From Segatella oris (lineage in GTDB: Bacteria > Bacteroidota > Bacteroidia > Bacteroidales > Bacteroidaceae), in the NCBI RefSeq assembly GCF_900637655.1, contig NZ_LR134384.1:868001-932000 (forward strand): 64,000 nt of DNA. The letters run 5' to 3'. Each line of letters begins with the position of its first letter. Position 1 is the stretch's first letter. This document shows positions 53,131-63,880 of the stretch, one piece after another. The notes beneath the pieces were generated by a model. That model ran no database searches. It was given only the letters and a program-made list of their open reading frames with translations, and was not told where the DNA came from. The position numbers were made by a program, and so were the translations under genes.

Positions 53131-56037
53131 TTACTTAATGACAATATTAACGATTTTCTTCGGAACGATAATCACTTTCACAATCTGTTTGCCCTCCATG
53201 TACTTCAGGCTGCGCTCATCGGCTTTCACTTCACGCTCAATAGTGGCGTTGTCGGCGTCGGCTGCAAACGTCTTCTGATAGCGGGCTTTACCGTTGAAGC
53301 TGACTGTGAGCTGCATTTCGCTCTCCACGAGATACTTTTCATCGTAGCTTGGCCATGCTGCATCGCACACGGTTCCCTTGTTGCCAAGGGCATGCCACAG
53401 TTCTTCGGCCACGTGTGGAGCAAAGGGTGACAGCAGCACTACCATCTTCTGCAACAGCTCGCGGTTGTGACATTTCTGCTGACCGAGTTCGTTAACGGCA
53501 ATCATGAAGGCCGAGATAGAGGTGTTGTAGCTGAATTTCTCAATATCTTCGGTTACTTTCTTGATGAGCTTATGCACGCTCTTGAGATTTTCTTTCGAGG
53601 GCTCGACATCGTCAACTATCAGTTTTTCCTCACCTCCGCGCTCCCAGAAGAGACTCCAGAACTTCTTGAGGAAGCGGTGACAGCCATCAATACCATTGGT
53701 GTCCCAAGGCTTGCTGGCTTCAACCGGGCCGAGGAACATCTCATAGAGGCGCAGCGTATCAGCGCCATAATCCTTGATGATATCGTCGGGATTGACCACG
53801 TTGTACATGCTCTTCGACATCTTTTCGATAGCCCATCCACAGATATATTTGCCGTCTTCGAGGATAAACTCGGCATTGTTGTATTCAGGACGCCACTGCT
53901 TGAAAGCCTCGGTGTCGAGGATATCGTTCTTGACCAAGTTCACCCACACGTGGATTGGGGTCGTGTCATATTGGTCTTTGAGACCTTTTGACACGAAGAC
54001 AGGTGCCTTGGGGTGGTCATCTGAGTTCACACGATATACGAAGTTCGAGCGCCCCTGTATCATACCTTGGTTGATAAGTTTCTCATAAGGTTCTTCCTTG
54101 CAGCTCACTCCGCAATCGTGGAGAAACTTATTCCAGAAGCGACTGTAAATCAAATGGCCCGTAGCATGCTCGGTTCCACCTACGTAGAGGTCTACATTCT
54201 GCCAGTATTCATCGGCCTCCTTGCCCACGAGTGCCTTGTCGTTCTTCGGATCCATGTAGCGAAGATAGTAGGCAGAACTGCCTGCAAAGCCCGGCATGGT
54301 GTTGAGTTCGAGGGGGAAGACGGTCTTGTTGTCCACGAGACTCTTGTCTGTAACCTGCTTCTTGGCTTCGTCCCAAGCCCATTTCTTAGCGCGTCCCAAT
54401 GGAGGTTCTCCCGTTTCGGTGGGCTCGTATTTGTCGATTTCGGGAAGCTCGAGCGGCAGACATTCCTCGGGAATCATATAGGGCATGCCGTTCTTGTAGT
54501 AGACAGGGAACGGCTCTCCCCAATAGCGCTGGCGTGAGAAAATGGCATCGCGCAGGCGGTAGTTCACCTTCACACGGCCCAGCTGATGCTTGGTCACAAA
54601 TTCCTTGGTGGCTGCAATGGCCTCTTTCACGGTCATACCGTTAAGGCTGAAACCATCTAATGTCTCAACGCCTTCACATGGAGAATTCATCACAATTCCC
54701 TCCTTGGCATCAAAGCTTTCCTCGCTCACATCGGCACCCTCTATCAGTGGGATGATAGGCAGGTTGAAGTGTTTGGCAAAGGCATAGTCGCGACTGTCGT
54801 GTGCAGGAACGGCCATGATAGCCCCCGTGCCGTAGCCGGCGAGCACATATTCTGAAATCCATACTGGGATTTTAGCACCTGTGAAAGGATTGACAGCATA
54901 GCTTCCGCTGAACACACCCGTTACCTTACGGTCGCTCATGCGGTCGAGTTCGGTGCGCTTCTTCACGTAAGCTAAATATTCTTCTACCTCCGCTTTCTGT
55001 TCCTTTGTCGTCAGTTTCTCCACCAATTCACTTTCAGGTGCCAGCACCATGAACGTCACACCGAATATCGTGTCCGCCCGAGTGGTAAAGATAGTGAAGT
55101 GTCCCTCTGCATTATCTCCAGTAGAACACTCCCCTCTCCTTGGAGAGGGGTCAGGGGTGAGGCTATACTTAAACTCCATCTCCGTACCTTCCGAGCGACC
55201 TATCCAGTTGCGTTGTGTCTCCTTGATAGAGTCAGTCCAGTTGATATTCTCCAATCCGTCGAGCAGGCGTTGTGCGTAGGCTGAGGTGCGAAGACACCAT
55301 TGCTGCATCTTCTTCTGAACGACAGGATAGCCTCCACGTTCGCTCACTCCGTTGACCACTTCGTCATTGGCAAGCACGGTTCCCAGGCCCTGACACCAGT
55401 TGACAACGGTCTCTCCCAAGTAGGCAATGCGATAGTTCATCAGCACCTTCTGCTGTTCTTCTTCGCTCATGGCTTTCCATTCCTCAGCTGTGAAGTGCAG
55501 TTCCTCGGTCTGTGCAACATCAAGTCCTTCTGTACCTGAAGTCTCAAAGTGCTTGATGAGGTCGGCAACAGGACGTGCCTGCTGACATTTATTGCAGAAA
55601 TAACTGGCGAACATCTTCATGAAAGCCCACTGTGTCCAGTGGTAATATTGTGGGTCACAGGTGCGCACTTCGCGGTTCCAGTCAAACGAAAACCCAATCT
55701 TATCCAACTGTTCGCGGTAGTGATTGATGTTTGTTTCGGTTGTGATAGCCGGGTGTTGTCCCGTTTGAATGGCATACTGTTCAGCCGGAAGTCCATAGGC
55801 ATCATAGCCCATTGGGTTGAGCACATTGTAGCCCTGCAATCGCTTGAAGCGTGCATAGATGTCGCTTGCAATGTAGCCTAAGGGATGACCCACGTGCAGA
55901 CCTGCTCCCGATGGATAGGGAAACATGTTGAGCACATAGTATTTCTTCTTCGTCTTATCCTCTGTCACCTTGTACGTTTGGTGCTCGGCCCAGGCCTTTT
56001 GCCATTTCTTCTCGATTTCACTGAAATTGTAATCCAT
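53131..56037 (-). CDS. leuS: Leucyl-tRNA synthetase
   Basis: A 968-residue class Ia synthetase that charges tRNA-Leu. HIGH-type motif in [15 protein letters not shown] (near 42-56), editing-domain TTRADTIFG (near 315) and KMSKS in EKMSKSMYN (near 733). A peptide of about 20 residues ([18 protein letters not shown]) near residues 285-305 is encoded by a palindromic repeat inserted in frame before the editing domain. It heads a six-gene minus-strand run with overlaps or no gaps: yitT, rdgB, porZ, GT-C-like and wzx-like. Confidence 0.97.
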   Translation of the reverse strand: MDYNFSEIEKKWQKAWAEHQTYKVTEDKTKKKYYVLNMFPYPSGAGLHVGHPLGYIASDIYARFKRLQGYNVLNPMGYDAYGLPAEQYAIQTGQHPAITTETNINHYREQLDKIGFSFDWNREVRTCDPQYYHWTQWAFMKMFASYFCNKCQQARPVADLIKHFETSGTEGLDVAQTEELHFTAEEWKAMSEEEQQKVLMNYRIAYLGETVVNWCQGLGTVLANDEVVNGVSERGGYPVVQKKMQQWCLRTSAYAQRLLDGLENINWTDSIKETQRNWIGRSEGTEMEFKYSLTPDPSPRRGECSTGDNAEGHFTIFTTRADTIFGVTFMVLAPESELVEKLTTKEQKAEVEEYLAYVKKRTELDRMSDRKVTGVFSGSYAVNPFTGAKIPVWISEYVLAGYGTGAIMAVPAHDSRDYAFAKHFNLPIIPLIEGADVSEESFDAKEGIVMNSPCEGVETLDGFSLNGMTVKEAIAATKEFVTKHQLGRVKVNYRLRDAIFSRQRYWGEPFPVYYKNGMPYMIPEECLPLELPEIDKYEPTETGEPPLGRAKKWAWDEAKKQVTDKSLVDNKTVFPLELNTMPGFAGSSAYYLRYMDPKNDKALVGKEADEYWQNVDLYVGGTEHATGHLIYSRFWNKFLHDCGVSCKEEPYEKLINQGMIQGRSNFVYRVNSDDHPKAPVFVSKGLKDQYDTTPIHVWVNLVKNDILDTEAFKQWRPEYNNAEFILEDGKYICGWAIEKMSKSMYNVVNPDDIIKDYGADTLRLYEMFLGPVEASKPWDTNGIDGCHRFLKKFWSLFWERGGEEKLIVDDVEPSKENLKSVHKLIKKVTEDIEKFSYNTSISAFMIAVNELGQQKCHNRELLQKMVVLLSPFAPHVAEELWHALGNKGTVCDAAWPSYDEKYLVESEMQLTVSFNGKARYQKTFAADADNATIEREVKADERSLKYMEGKQIVKVIIVPKKIVNIVIK
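55131..55160. repeat. REP-like palindrome inserted in leuS
   Basis: CCCCTCTCC, two bases, GGAGAGGGG (55131-55150) followed by TCAGGGGTGAGG. Sequences of this form are common dispersed repeats and, read in this frame, give [11 protein letters not shown]. Here the repeat lies inside a coding region and keeps the frame. Confidence 0.85.
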
Positions 56038-56111
56038 TTCTATCTTGTTTTATTTCTGTTTTCGTTTCATTTCCTCACGCCAGTCTTCATGCGCGCTATT
56101 GATAATGTGTA

Positions 56112-56119
56112 CAAAGGTA
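56112..56119 (-). promoter_or_regulatory. -7 element of the leuS unit
   Basis: CAAAGGTA reads TACCTTTG on the minus strand, about 75 bases before the leuS start. The -33 spacing is not ideal (a CAAA lies 12 bases away). Confidence 0.6.
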
Positions 56120-56897
56120 GTGTTTTTAATTCAAAATTCATCATGCACCGTGTATAATTCCGTTCTACCGCGCATGTTTTTATACCGTAGCATCTGTTTC
56201 CATGTCACAGCAATCGGCAACTCAAATGAATTGTTTTTCCATTTCCCACCAAATGTTTTCATGTATGAATACTGTTTTCCACCTTTTTAGGGTGACTTTG
56301 AAGCATGAAACAAAGAATATGAAATGCCATGGTTTTTGATTCCGTCGTGCAATATGCCACAAATCACCGTGTGTTTTGATGCAGATTGCGCGCTAAACTG
56401 CCACAGATTGCGCAGTAACTCCATGCAAAATACGCGGTGATTTGACGCAAATCGCAGCACTTTCTCCTGTGATTTTAACTCCTGTTTTGCCTTAAATTTC
56501 ATAACCTTTTGACTGTCAACGCATTGTAAAACTCTTAAAAACGGAACCTATTTTGAAAAAGAATAACCCGCTTTTCAAATGCGTTCATCTGATAAAGGCA
56601 ATTGTAAACATTCGCGACAAGAATTAACATACCTTTCGTATGTCAGGAAAACACGATGAAAACAGACCGTTCCCACCATGCTGTCTGCCTGAGAAAGCAG
56701 GGCCGAACTCCACGCCATGAACAACAGAAAACAACAGAAACTCCTTTTGAATAAACCTGCAAGCCAAGGAATACCAAACAGATTTTACTTTAATTCGTAA
56801 TTCTTTTTCTTGCATATTTCATTTTTTTTTCCGAATATTGCAAACACATTACATATATAAATGACAACTCTCTAACCAAAACTAACATCGGGTAGCC
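56120..56897. other. Gene-free region between leuS and the HTCS gene
   Basis: AT-rich, divergent intergenic DNA. It carries copies of the dispersed motif (GATGCAGATTGCG at 56369, CACAGATTGCGCAG at 56403, GATTTGACGCAAATCGC at 56439) but no supported gene. The stretch before 56897 is the HTCS leader; no consensus promoter was found. Confidence 0.55.
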
Positions 56898-59800
56898 ATG
56901 GTTTCCTTTCAAAAACATACCATAAAATATATTGTCTTGTTCTTTCTGCTGACACTTTCTGTCGGTCAGAACAGGGCACAAAACATTGCATTTGACCATC
57001 TCACGCCCGACGAAGGCCTTTCACAAATCTCTGTAAACAGCCTTTATGCCGACCGAGATGGCAACATCTGGATTGCCACACGCATGGGATTGAACTGCTA
57101 TGACGGTAATCATCTGCGCATTTATACCAATAAAAGCGGTGACACGAAAAGCCTTTTCTGCAACAATGTGATGCATATCACGGGCGATGGCAACCGTAAT
57201 CTCTACCTGCTTTGCTCGGAAGGAATAGCCCGACTCGACCTGATGACGCGCCAATTCAAAACACTGAAATACGACAACAACATCGGAGCAATCTGCTATC
57301 ACGGCCGACTTTACTACAGTGACAAGCATAAAATCATGACTGTCGAAGGGCAGTCAGGGCTCAGCAAAGGCTATATCACACTGCCTACAAAGTCAACCGT
57401 GACGAGCATCACGGTTGACACGCGCGGTCGGATGTGGATAGGGACGCGCGGAAGTGGCGTCTATTGCTATGCTTCGGGCCGACTCTCACACCCCATTACA
57501 ACGGGATATATCACCCAGATCTATGAAGACCATGCCAAAACAATATGGATAGGAAGTTGGAACGACGGCTTCTGGACGATTGAGCCACAAGGAAAATGCA
57601 CCAACACTCGTAAGGGAAAACTGCTCGTTTCGAATTTCGTGCGCACCTTTTGTGAGGACAATTCGGGCGTGATGTGGATAGGAACATACCTCGGTCTGAC
57701 GCGTTACAACCCACGAACCGGGGCTTCTTCTACCTTCACGGCAAACACACAGGAAAAGAGTCTGACCAATTCGAGCATCTGGAGCATCATCAAAGACAAT
57801 CAGGGAACACTGTGGGTGGGCACCTATTTCGGTGGAGTGAACTACTTTAATCCTGAATATGAAATCTATACTCAATATCGCTTGCAGGAAAAGAACAGGC
57901 CCGGACTGAGCAGCCAGATAGTGGGGCGCATGACCGAAGACGACAAAGGAAACCTCTGGATATGTACGGAAGGGGGCGGACTCAACATCTATAATCCCCA
58001 CACACAAGTCTTCTCACACCATAACCTGCCCGGAACTGCGATTACACAAAATAATCTCAAGGCCATATTCTTCGACAAAACGCGGCGTACGATGTGGGTG
58101 GGAACTCACCTTGGAGGCCTCGACCGCATTGAACTTTCAAGCGGGAAGAGTCGCAGCTACAGGCATGAGGCTGGCAATCCGAAGTCGCTTCCCTCCGATA
58201 TTGTAAGGGATATCAAACCCCACGGCCGTCAGTTGGTCATCGCAACACAGGAAGGTGTTGTCATGATGGATCCCGAGAAAGAAACCTTTACGCCACTCCT
58301 GGCCAAGGAAAAGCTACGCATCGTGCAGGGACTTTGCATCGACCGACACGGCCGTTTGTGGATTGCCACCGAGTCGCGCGGTGTCTATTGCTATGATTTC
58401 TCTACTGGGAAATTCCGCCATTACCAGCGAACCCAGGCCAAGGGAAGCCTCAGTTGCAACAACATCAATAACGTCATGACCGACCATCAGGGGCGTATCT
58501 GGCTGTCAACTGCCAACGATGGCATTGACCTTTACGACGAACGCCACGACAGTTTCATCAATTACGGTCGGCACGAAGGGCTTACAGGCAGCTGTGTTTA
58601 TGCCATTGCACCCTCTTCCTTGAGCAATAACGAACTGCTTCTCATCACCAATCAGGGCTTTTCGGTATTCAACATCCAGCACAAAACCTTTCGAAACTAC
58701 AACAAAGACAATGGTTTTCCGTTGGCCACTATTAATGAAAATGCCCTTTATGTGACACGTTCGGGCACGGTTTATCTTGGTGGTGTGCGCGGCATGGTAT
58801 CCTTCAGGGAACGCGACCTGCACAAGAAGACGAAGCCATATAACCTCCGTTTCACCGGTCTTTATATCAATGGACAGGAGATTTTGCCGGGAGATCAGAC
58901 CGAGATTCTTAAGCATACATTGCGCTACACCAATGAGATTGAACTCAGTTATGAACGTTCTGTCATCAGTATTGAATACGCATCATCCAACCATATCCGG
59001 GCAAACACGCAGCCTCTTGAGTATCGGCTTGTCGGTTCCTCCAATCAGTGGTTCCCCATCGGGACACGACAAAAGAAGATAGATTTCTTTGATTTGGCCC
59101 CGGGAGACTACACCTTAGAACTGCGCTCGGCAGGAACGACATCGCCTGTTGCCCGACTCGGCATCCGCATTCTGCCTCCATGGTATCGCTCCTGGTGGGC
59201 TTATATGGGCTATCTTGTACTGCTCGGCCTTATTGCTCATTGGCTCATACGCAGCTATCGCAAGCGTATCAGGTTGGCAGAGTCGTTGAAATACGAGCAA
59301 CAACACGCAAAAGACATCGAAGAACGCAATCAATCGAAGATTCGTTTCTTTACAAATGTGTCGCATGAAATCAGGACTCCGCTCACAGTTATCATCGGGT
59401 TGGCCGAGTCTTTGCTGCATACCCAGCGGTTTACTGCCGACATCTACAACAAACTTCAAGGCATCTACCGCAACAGTAACCTGCTGCGCGATCTGATTTC
59501 AGAGTTGCTTGATTTCAAGAAACATGAGCAATCATTGGCCCATCTCTGCGTAGAAGCTGTGGATTGGTCGGCATTTGTGGGCAACATCTGCAACATGTTT
59601 AAGGAATACGCCAATAGCAATGACGTCACACTAAACGTGAATGAGGGCACAAATGCAGAGGTTTGGATTGACAAAAGGCAAATGAGAAAGGTGGTCAACA
59701 ACCTCATTTCGAACGCATTGAAACACACTCCGCAGGGTGGAAACGTCAATGTGACGACCGAATGTGACGGTCGGCAGGTCATACTTCGCGTCACCGACAC

Positions 59801-60911
59801 TGGTAAAGGCATAGCAGAAACCGACCTTGCCCACGTGTTCGACTGCTTCTATCAGGCTCGGGATTTCGAGTCTTTGACCGAAATGGGCACGGGCATTGGC
59901 CTTAATCTGACCCAGAACATCGTGCAACAACATCACGGAACCATTAGCGTTGACTCCGTAATCAATGAGGGAACAACCTTTGTCGTGACGCTTCCTTTGG
60001 GCAAAGACCACTTCAACGAAGACGAAATCAAAGTGAAGAAAGAAGACAAGAAGACAGAGGAAACCGTTGAAGATAAAGTGATTCAGCCTCAACCTGACAT
60101 CGTCTTGGAAGCTGATGCCATGCCTCCTGTCCGCGAAATGAAAGGAATTGAAGAGGCAACGATATTGATTGTGGAAGACAATGACGACATCCGACAACTG
60201 TTGATGACGGTTCTCAGTCCTTACTATCGCATACTTACGGCCGTAGATGGACAGGAAGGACTCGAAGTTATACGCGATGAAATGCCGGATATCATCATCA
60301 GTGACGTACTCATGCCTAATATGTCGGGTATCGAACTCTGTAAGATTATCAAGGAAGATTTCGCCATTTGCCATATTCCCGTGGTGCTTCTTACGGCTCG
60401 AACTGCCGTAGAACAGGAACTCGAAGGACTGAAAACAGGAGCTGACGACTATATAACAAAGCCGTTTAATAACGAACTTCTGATTTCAAGATGCAACAAT
60501 CTCATCAACTCCCGACGCCTGCTTCAACGCAAATTTGGCGAGCATCCGCACACCGAAGCCAACATGTTGGCCTCCAATCCGCTTGATAAAGAGATGCTTG
60601 ATCGCGCAATGAACATCATCGACAAACATTATATGAACTCGGAATTCAGCGTTGATGTGTTTGCAAGAGAAATGGGAATGTCGCGTACAAGCCTGTTCAC
60701 GAAGTGGAAAAACCTGACAGGACAGACGCCGAATGAATTCATTATGCGAATTCGATTGCGTAAGGCGGCGAAGATGTTACGTGAGAACCCTCACCTCAGT
60801 ATAGCCGAAATCAGTTATAAAAACGGTTTTTCAAGTCCACGATATTTCTGCAAATGTTTTAAAGACAGATATCAACAACAGCCTTCGGCCTATCGAAACG
60901 GGACGGAATAA
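56898..60911 (+). CDS. Hybrid two-component system regulator (HTCS)
   Basis: A 1337-residue one-protein sensor-regulator. Signal/membrane segment at 9-25; periplasmic two-propeller sensor built of repeats such as GNIWIATRMGLNCYD and GTLWVGTYFGGVNYF (about 30-690); Y_Y_Y domain (about 690-760); membrane helix at 766-785; HisKA with phospho-His in NVSHEIRTPL (near 823); HATPase with NNLISNALKHTP (near 935); receiver with Asp in IISDVLMPNMSG (near 1135); AraC-type HTH at 1235-1335. It should sense a glycan fragment and switch on nearby use genes. The convergent maturase and the sulfatase are likely targets. Confidence 0.95.
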   Translation: MVSFQKHTIKYIVLFFLLTLSVGQNRAQNIAFDHLTPDEGLSQISVNSLYADRDGNIWIATRMGLNCYDGNHLRIYTNKSGDTKSLFCNNVMHITGDGNRNLYLLCSEGIARLDLMTRQFKTLKYDNNIGAICYHGRLYYSDKHKIMTVEGQSGLSKGYITLPTKSTVTSITVDTRGRMWIGTRGSGVYCYASGRLSHPITTGYITQIYEDHAKTIWIGSWNDGFWTIEPQGKCTNTRKGKLLVSNFVRTFCEDNSGVMWIGTYLGLTRYNPRTGASSTFTANTQEKSLTNSSIWSIIKDNQGTLWVGTYFGGVNYFNPEYEIYTQYRLQEKNRPGLSSQIVGRMTEDDKGNLWICTEGGGLNIYNPHTQVFSHHNLPGTAITQNNLKAIFFDKTRRTMWVGTHLGGLDRIELSSGKSRSYRHEAGNPKSLPSDIVRDIKPHGRQLVIATQEGVVMMDPEKETFTPLLAKEKLRIVQGLCIDRHGRLWIATESRGVYCYDFSTGKFRHYQRTQAKGSLSCNNINNVMTDHQGRIWLSTANDGIDLYDERHDSFINYGRHEGLTGSCVYAIAPSSLSNNELLLITNQGFSVFNIQHKTFRNYNKDNGFPLATINENALYVTRSGTVYLGGVRGMVSFRERDLHKKTKPYNLRFTGLYINGQEILPGDQTEILKHTLRYTNEIELSYERSVISIEYASSNHIRANTQPLEYRLVGSSNQWFPIGTRQKKIDFFDLAPGDYTLELRSAGTTSPVARLGIRILPPWYRSWWAYMGYLVLLGLIAHWLIRSYRKRIRLAESLKYEQQHAKDIEERNQSKIRFFTNVSHEIRTPLTVIIGLAESLLHTQRFTADIYNKLQGIYRNSNLLRDLISELLDFKKHEQSLAHLCVEAVDWSAFVGNICNMFKEYANSNDVTLNVNEGTNAEVWIDKRQMRKVVNNLISNALKHTPQGGNVNVTTECDGRQVILRVTDTGKGIAETDLAHVFDCFYQARDFESLTEMGTGIGLNLTQNIVQQHHGTISVDSVINEGTTFVVTLPLGKDHFNEDEIKVKKEDKKTEETVEDKVIQPQPDIVLEADAMPPVREMKGIEEATILIVEDNDDIRQLLMTVLSPYYRILTAVDGQEGLEVIRDEMPDIIISDVLMPNMSGIELCKIIKEDFAICHIPVVLLTARTAVEQELEGLKTGADDYITKPFNNELLISRCNNLINSRRLLQRKFGEHPHTEANMLASNPLDKEMLDRAMNIIDKHYMNSEFSVDVFAREMGMSRTSLFTKWKNLTGQTPNEFIMRIRLRKAAKMLRENPHLSIAEISYKNGFSSPRYFCKCFKDRYQQQPSAYRNGTE

Positions 60912-60960
60912 GCGATGTTCTTCATGACATGAAGCTTTTCCTTTTAGATTAAAGAGGGCT

Positions 60961-62142
60961 TCATTCCACCGTAAACGCTTTCTTCATTTCGTCCATTGTG
61001 GGTGCAATATGCTCGAAGAAACGGCGATAACCGGCACAAAGATAATTCAAACCGGGATTGCCATAGCGGTCGTTGACAAAGCGATTCTTAGGACATTCGC
61101 CATGACATGCAAAGGCCCAACGGCACTCTTTGCATTGACGGGGGAGCTTGTTATACTTGAGTTGGCTGAAACGTCGCTGCTTTTCGCCGTATAACATCTC
61201 TATCAATGTGTGCTCATTGATGTTTCCAAGCTTGTACTGAGGAAACACAAAGTGGTCACAAGAGTACACATCTCCGTTGTATTCCATTACTCCTGCGTGT
61301 CCACATTCCTTTGCATAGATACACGTTCCGGATGCAACACCGACCCAATTGGCCAGCATACTATCAAAAATCTGAACGAAAACGCGACCTATATCCTGCT
61401 TAACCCATTCGTCGAAAATCCCACAAAGAAAGCTTCCCCATTGCTCTGGAGTGACCGAAAAGTCGGTAACGGGCGCATCGGTAGCGTCACCAATCGATGC
61501 CAAATGGCGGCCGTCGGCATGTTGCATGTTACGTTCTACGATGGGAGCAAACTGGATATACTGGCACCCTATACTTTTGAAAAAGCGATAAAAAGCCTGC
61601 GGATGATCAGCATTATAGCGGTTGACAACGGCCATGGCATTCCATTCCACACCATAATGCTGCAGCAAACGGATGCCTTCCATAACCTTCTGCCACGATG
61701 GTCTGCCCTGACTGTCGCGCCGATAACGGTCATGAAAGGCTTCAGGGCCGTCGATAGAGATGCCTACAAGCCAATTGTTCGCCTTCAGAAAACGACACCA
61801 TTCATCGGTAAGCAGCGTGCCGTTGGTTTGCAACGAATTATGAATGACGCGGCCTCCGGCATACTTTTTCTGCAATTCCACAGCCTTCTGATAGAACGAA
61901 AGCGGACGAAGAGTCGGCTCACCACCATGCCACGTGAAGACCACTTCATTCATGGTCTGCGCCTCAATGTAGTCTTTGACGAAGCGTTCGAGCAGTTCTT
62001 CGCTCATCTGTCGCTTCGGCTGATGCTTGTAGAGGTTTGATTTCTCAAGATAATAACAGTAGTTACACGCGAGATTACAGGCCGCGCCAACAGGCTTGAG
62101 CATCACATACAGCGGACGTGCAAAGGGAGAAATGGTAGTCAT
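60961..62142 (-). CDS. Anaerobic sulfatase-maturating enzyme (radical SAM)
   Basis: A 393-residue radical SAM enzyme. The 4Fe-4S site is CNLACNYC (22-29). Further anSME features are VFTWHGGEPTLR, SLQTNGTLL, SIDGPEAFHDRYR and a C-terminal SPASM-type cysteine set (CGHAGVMEYNGDVYSCDHF, CKECRWAFACHGECPKNRF). It turns the active-site Ser or Cys of sulfatases into formylglycine before export. The sulfatase gene lies 94 bases upstream on the same strand. Confidence 0.95.
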   Translation of the reverse strand: MTTISPFARPLYVMLKPVGAACNLACNYCYYLEKSNLYKHQPKRQMSEELLERFVKDYIEAQTMNEVVFTWHGGEPTLRPLSFYQKAVELQKKYAGGRVIHNSLQTNGTLLTDEWCRFLKANNWLVGISIDGPEAFHDRYRRDSQGRPSWQKVMEGIRLLQHYGVEWNAMAVVNRYNADHPQAFYRFFKSIGCQYIQFAPIVERNMQHADGRHLASIGDATDAPVTDFSVTPEQWGSFLCGIFDEWVKQDIGRVFVQIFDSMLANWVGVASGTCIYAKECGHAGVMEYNGDVYSCDHFVFPQYKLGNINEHTLIEMLYGEKQRRFSQLKYNKLPRQCKECRWAFACHGECPKNRFVNDRYGNPGLNYLCAGYRRFFEHIAPTMDEMKKAFTVE

Positions 62143-62204
62143 AGATTTCGTTCTGAATGCTGACAGATATCTTTCTGTCGTACAATAATACTAAACAAAG
62201 ACGG

Positions 62205-62231
62205 CATGCGCAGGCATTTTGCCTGCGCATG
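62205..62231. terminator. Hairpin between sulfatase and maturase genes
   Basis: CATGCGCAGGCA and TGCCTGCGCATG form a perfect 12-base stem with a three-base loop. No strong T run follows, so it may stabilise the sulfatase mRNA end or attenuate read-through to the maturase. Confidence 0.6.
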
Positions 62232-62236
62232 AGGCC

Positions 62237-63802
62237 TTATTTTACTTCGTCGGGCCACGGACATGGAGTGCCGCTTGCCTTTTCTGACGGGCGCTGTGCA
62301 GCGACCTTACGAAGATAGTTGCCGAGTTTCTTCGACAGTTTCTTCACGATTGACGGACGTTCGGCAGCGAGATTATGCGCTTCGCCGATGTCATTAGGGA
62401 TGTCATAAAGCTCCTTTTCGTGGGTCTTGTAGTTATAGATGAGCTTCCAATCGCCCTCACGAATGGCACAGTTCAGGCTGATGCCAGGCCCTACATTGCC
62501 CCAGACATTGGGATAATTCCACACGAGCATGCGCCCGCGGGAGGGGTCTCCTGTGCCTTTCAGCAATGGGATGAAGCTCTTTCCGTCAACCTTTTGCGGC
62601 ACCTTATAATGCTTGATGCCTGCCATTTCAAGTAAGGTGGGGAAGTAATCTTCTATCATCACATATTGCCTGCACACGGAACCCGGCTTCACCGTTCCAG
62701 GCCAACTGACAATCATCGGCTCGCGAATTCCACCCTCATACATGGAGCCTTTGCCCGATTTAAGCGGCGAATTCTGCGTGAAAAGCGGCTGATCGCGCCA
62801 TTGACTTCCCGTGGCATAGCCCCCATTGTCGCTCATGAAGATGACTATCGTGCGTCGGGTTTCATCGTTTTTATCAAGCCAATCAAGGATATCTCCAAGG
62901 CTCTTGTCCATTCCTTCCACAAGAGAAGCATAGGCAGCCTCTTTCTCCGAGAGCCCTTTCTTCAGGTATTTGTCGTAGTAACGTGGGTCACGATCAATGG
63001 GAATATGCACCGCATAATGAGACATGTAAAGGTAGAACGGTTGGTTATAGCGCTTGGCCTTGTCGAGCGATTTCAGTGCTTCGCGCGTCAAAGCCTCCGT
63101 GAGAAAGGTGCCTGTATCCCAGTATTTTTCAAGCCCGGGAATAGCCATTTTGTGCTGTTTTGCAGGGTTGTCAGTGTTTCCATAGTGGCGTTCACTGAGA
63201 TAAGTAGCAGGCCCTCCGCCCGCATGTCCTGCGATATTGACTTCAAATCCCCAGTGATGTGGGTCTTCGCCAGGCGTATCCCGTGCCCCCCAATGTGCCT
63301 TTCCGCAATGTATGGTGTGATAACCTGATGCCTGAAGGAGGTTGACAAACGAGGTCGCCCGATAGGTGTTGCGACATCCTTCAACGCCACTGATGCCGTT
63401 ATAATTCCATTCGGGAAGCGTCAATCGGTCGTCTTTGAGGTCGGTAGACTTGTTCTTTTCCAATGTCCAGTTGGTCACTCTGTGGCGTGCAGCATTGCTT
63501 CCCGTCATCAGACTGCACCGACTTGGCGAGCTGATCGGACATGCATAAGCCTGACTGAACATCATGCCTCGCGCTGCCAATCGCTCCATATTGGGCGTTT
63601 CGTAGCGGTTATTATACATCGTGCGTTGGGTCCAGAAAGGCAGCGAAGTGTCTTGCCAGCCCATGTCGTCTACCATGAAAAGAATGATGTTCGGACGATT
63701 GTCAACGCGATCTTGTGCCCGGGCAGACGATGCCACTGCCAAGAACATGGCAGACAAGGCAACCGAGAAGTGGCCCATAGGTATAGGCTGAAATGTTTTC
63801 AT
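62237..63802 (-). CDS. Ser-type sulfatase (S1 family)
   Basis: A 521-residue exported sulfatase. Signal peptide ends at SSARAQ. Metal-binding NIILFMVDDMGW (near 40), then the maturation motif ISSPSRCSLMTG near residue 90, where Ser takes the place of the usual Cys of CxPSR, so it needs an anSME, and one is encoded next to it. SDNGGY and KSGKGSMYEGGIREP complete the active site. It should desulfate a host or dietary sulfated glycan; the exact substrate is not readable. Probably periplasmic. Confidence 0.93.
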   Translation of the reverse strand: MKTFQPIPMGHFSVALSAMFLAVASSARAQDRVDNRPNIILFMVDDMGWQDTSLPFWTQRTMYNNRYETPNMERLAARGMMFSQAYACPISSPSRCSLMTGSNAARHRVTNWTLEKNKSTDLKDDRLTLPEWNYNGISGVEGCRNTYRATSFVNLLQASGYHTIHCGKAHWGARDTPGEDPHHWGFEVNIAGHAGGGPATYLSERHYGNTDNPAKQHKMAIPGLEKYWDTGTFLTEALTREALKSLDKAKRYNQPFYLYMSHYAVHIPIDRDPRYYDKYLKKGLSEKEAAYASLVEGMDKSLGDILDWLDKNDETRRTIVIFMSDNGGYATGSQWRDQPLFTQNSPLKSGKGSMYEGGIREPMIVSWPGTVKPGSVCRQYVMIEDYFPTLLEMAGIKHYKVPQKVDGKSFIPLLKGTGDPSRGRMLVWNYPNVWGNVGPGISLNCAIREGDWKLIYNYKTHEKELYDIPNDIGEAHNLAAERPSIVKKLSKKLGNYLRKVAAQRPSEKASGTPCPWPDEVK

Positions 63803-63872
63803 TGTATGTCGGAATTTGGTTTTATTACATTGTTTTTGAGCCTCGTGTGAACGATATTGTCACACGACATCA

Positions 63873-63880
63873 CAAAGATA
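63873..63880 (-). promoter_or_regulatory. -7 element of the sulfatase gene
   Basis: CAAAGATA reads TATCTTTG on the minus strand, about 70 bases before the start codon. No good -33 box, which would fit a gene that needs an activator. Confidence 0.6.

Noticed and set aside
30790..56037. Functional link between tRNA-Leu(CAA) and leuS
   Set aside because: Both occur in the window, but 22 kb apart with their own promoters; I see no T-box or shared control.
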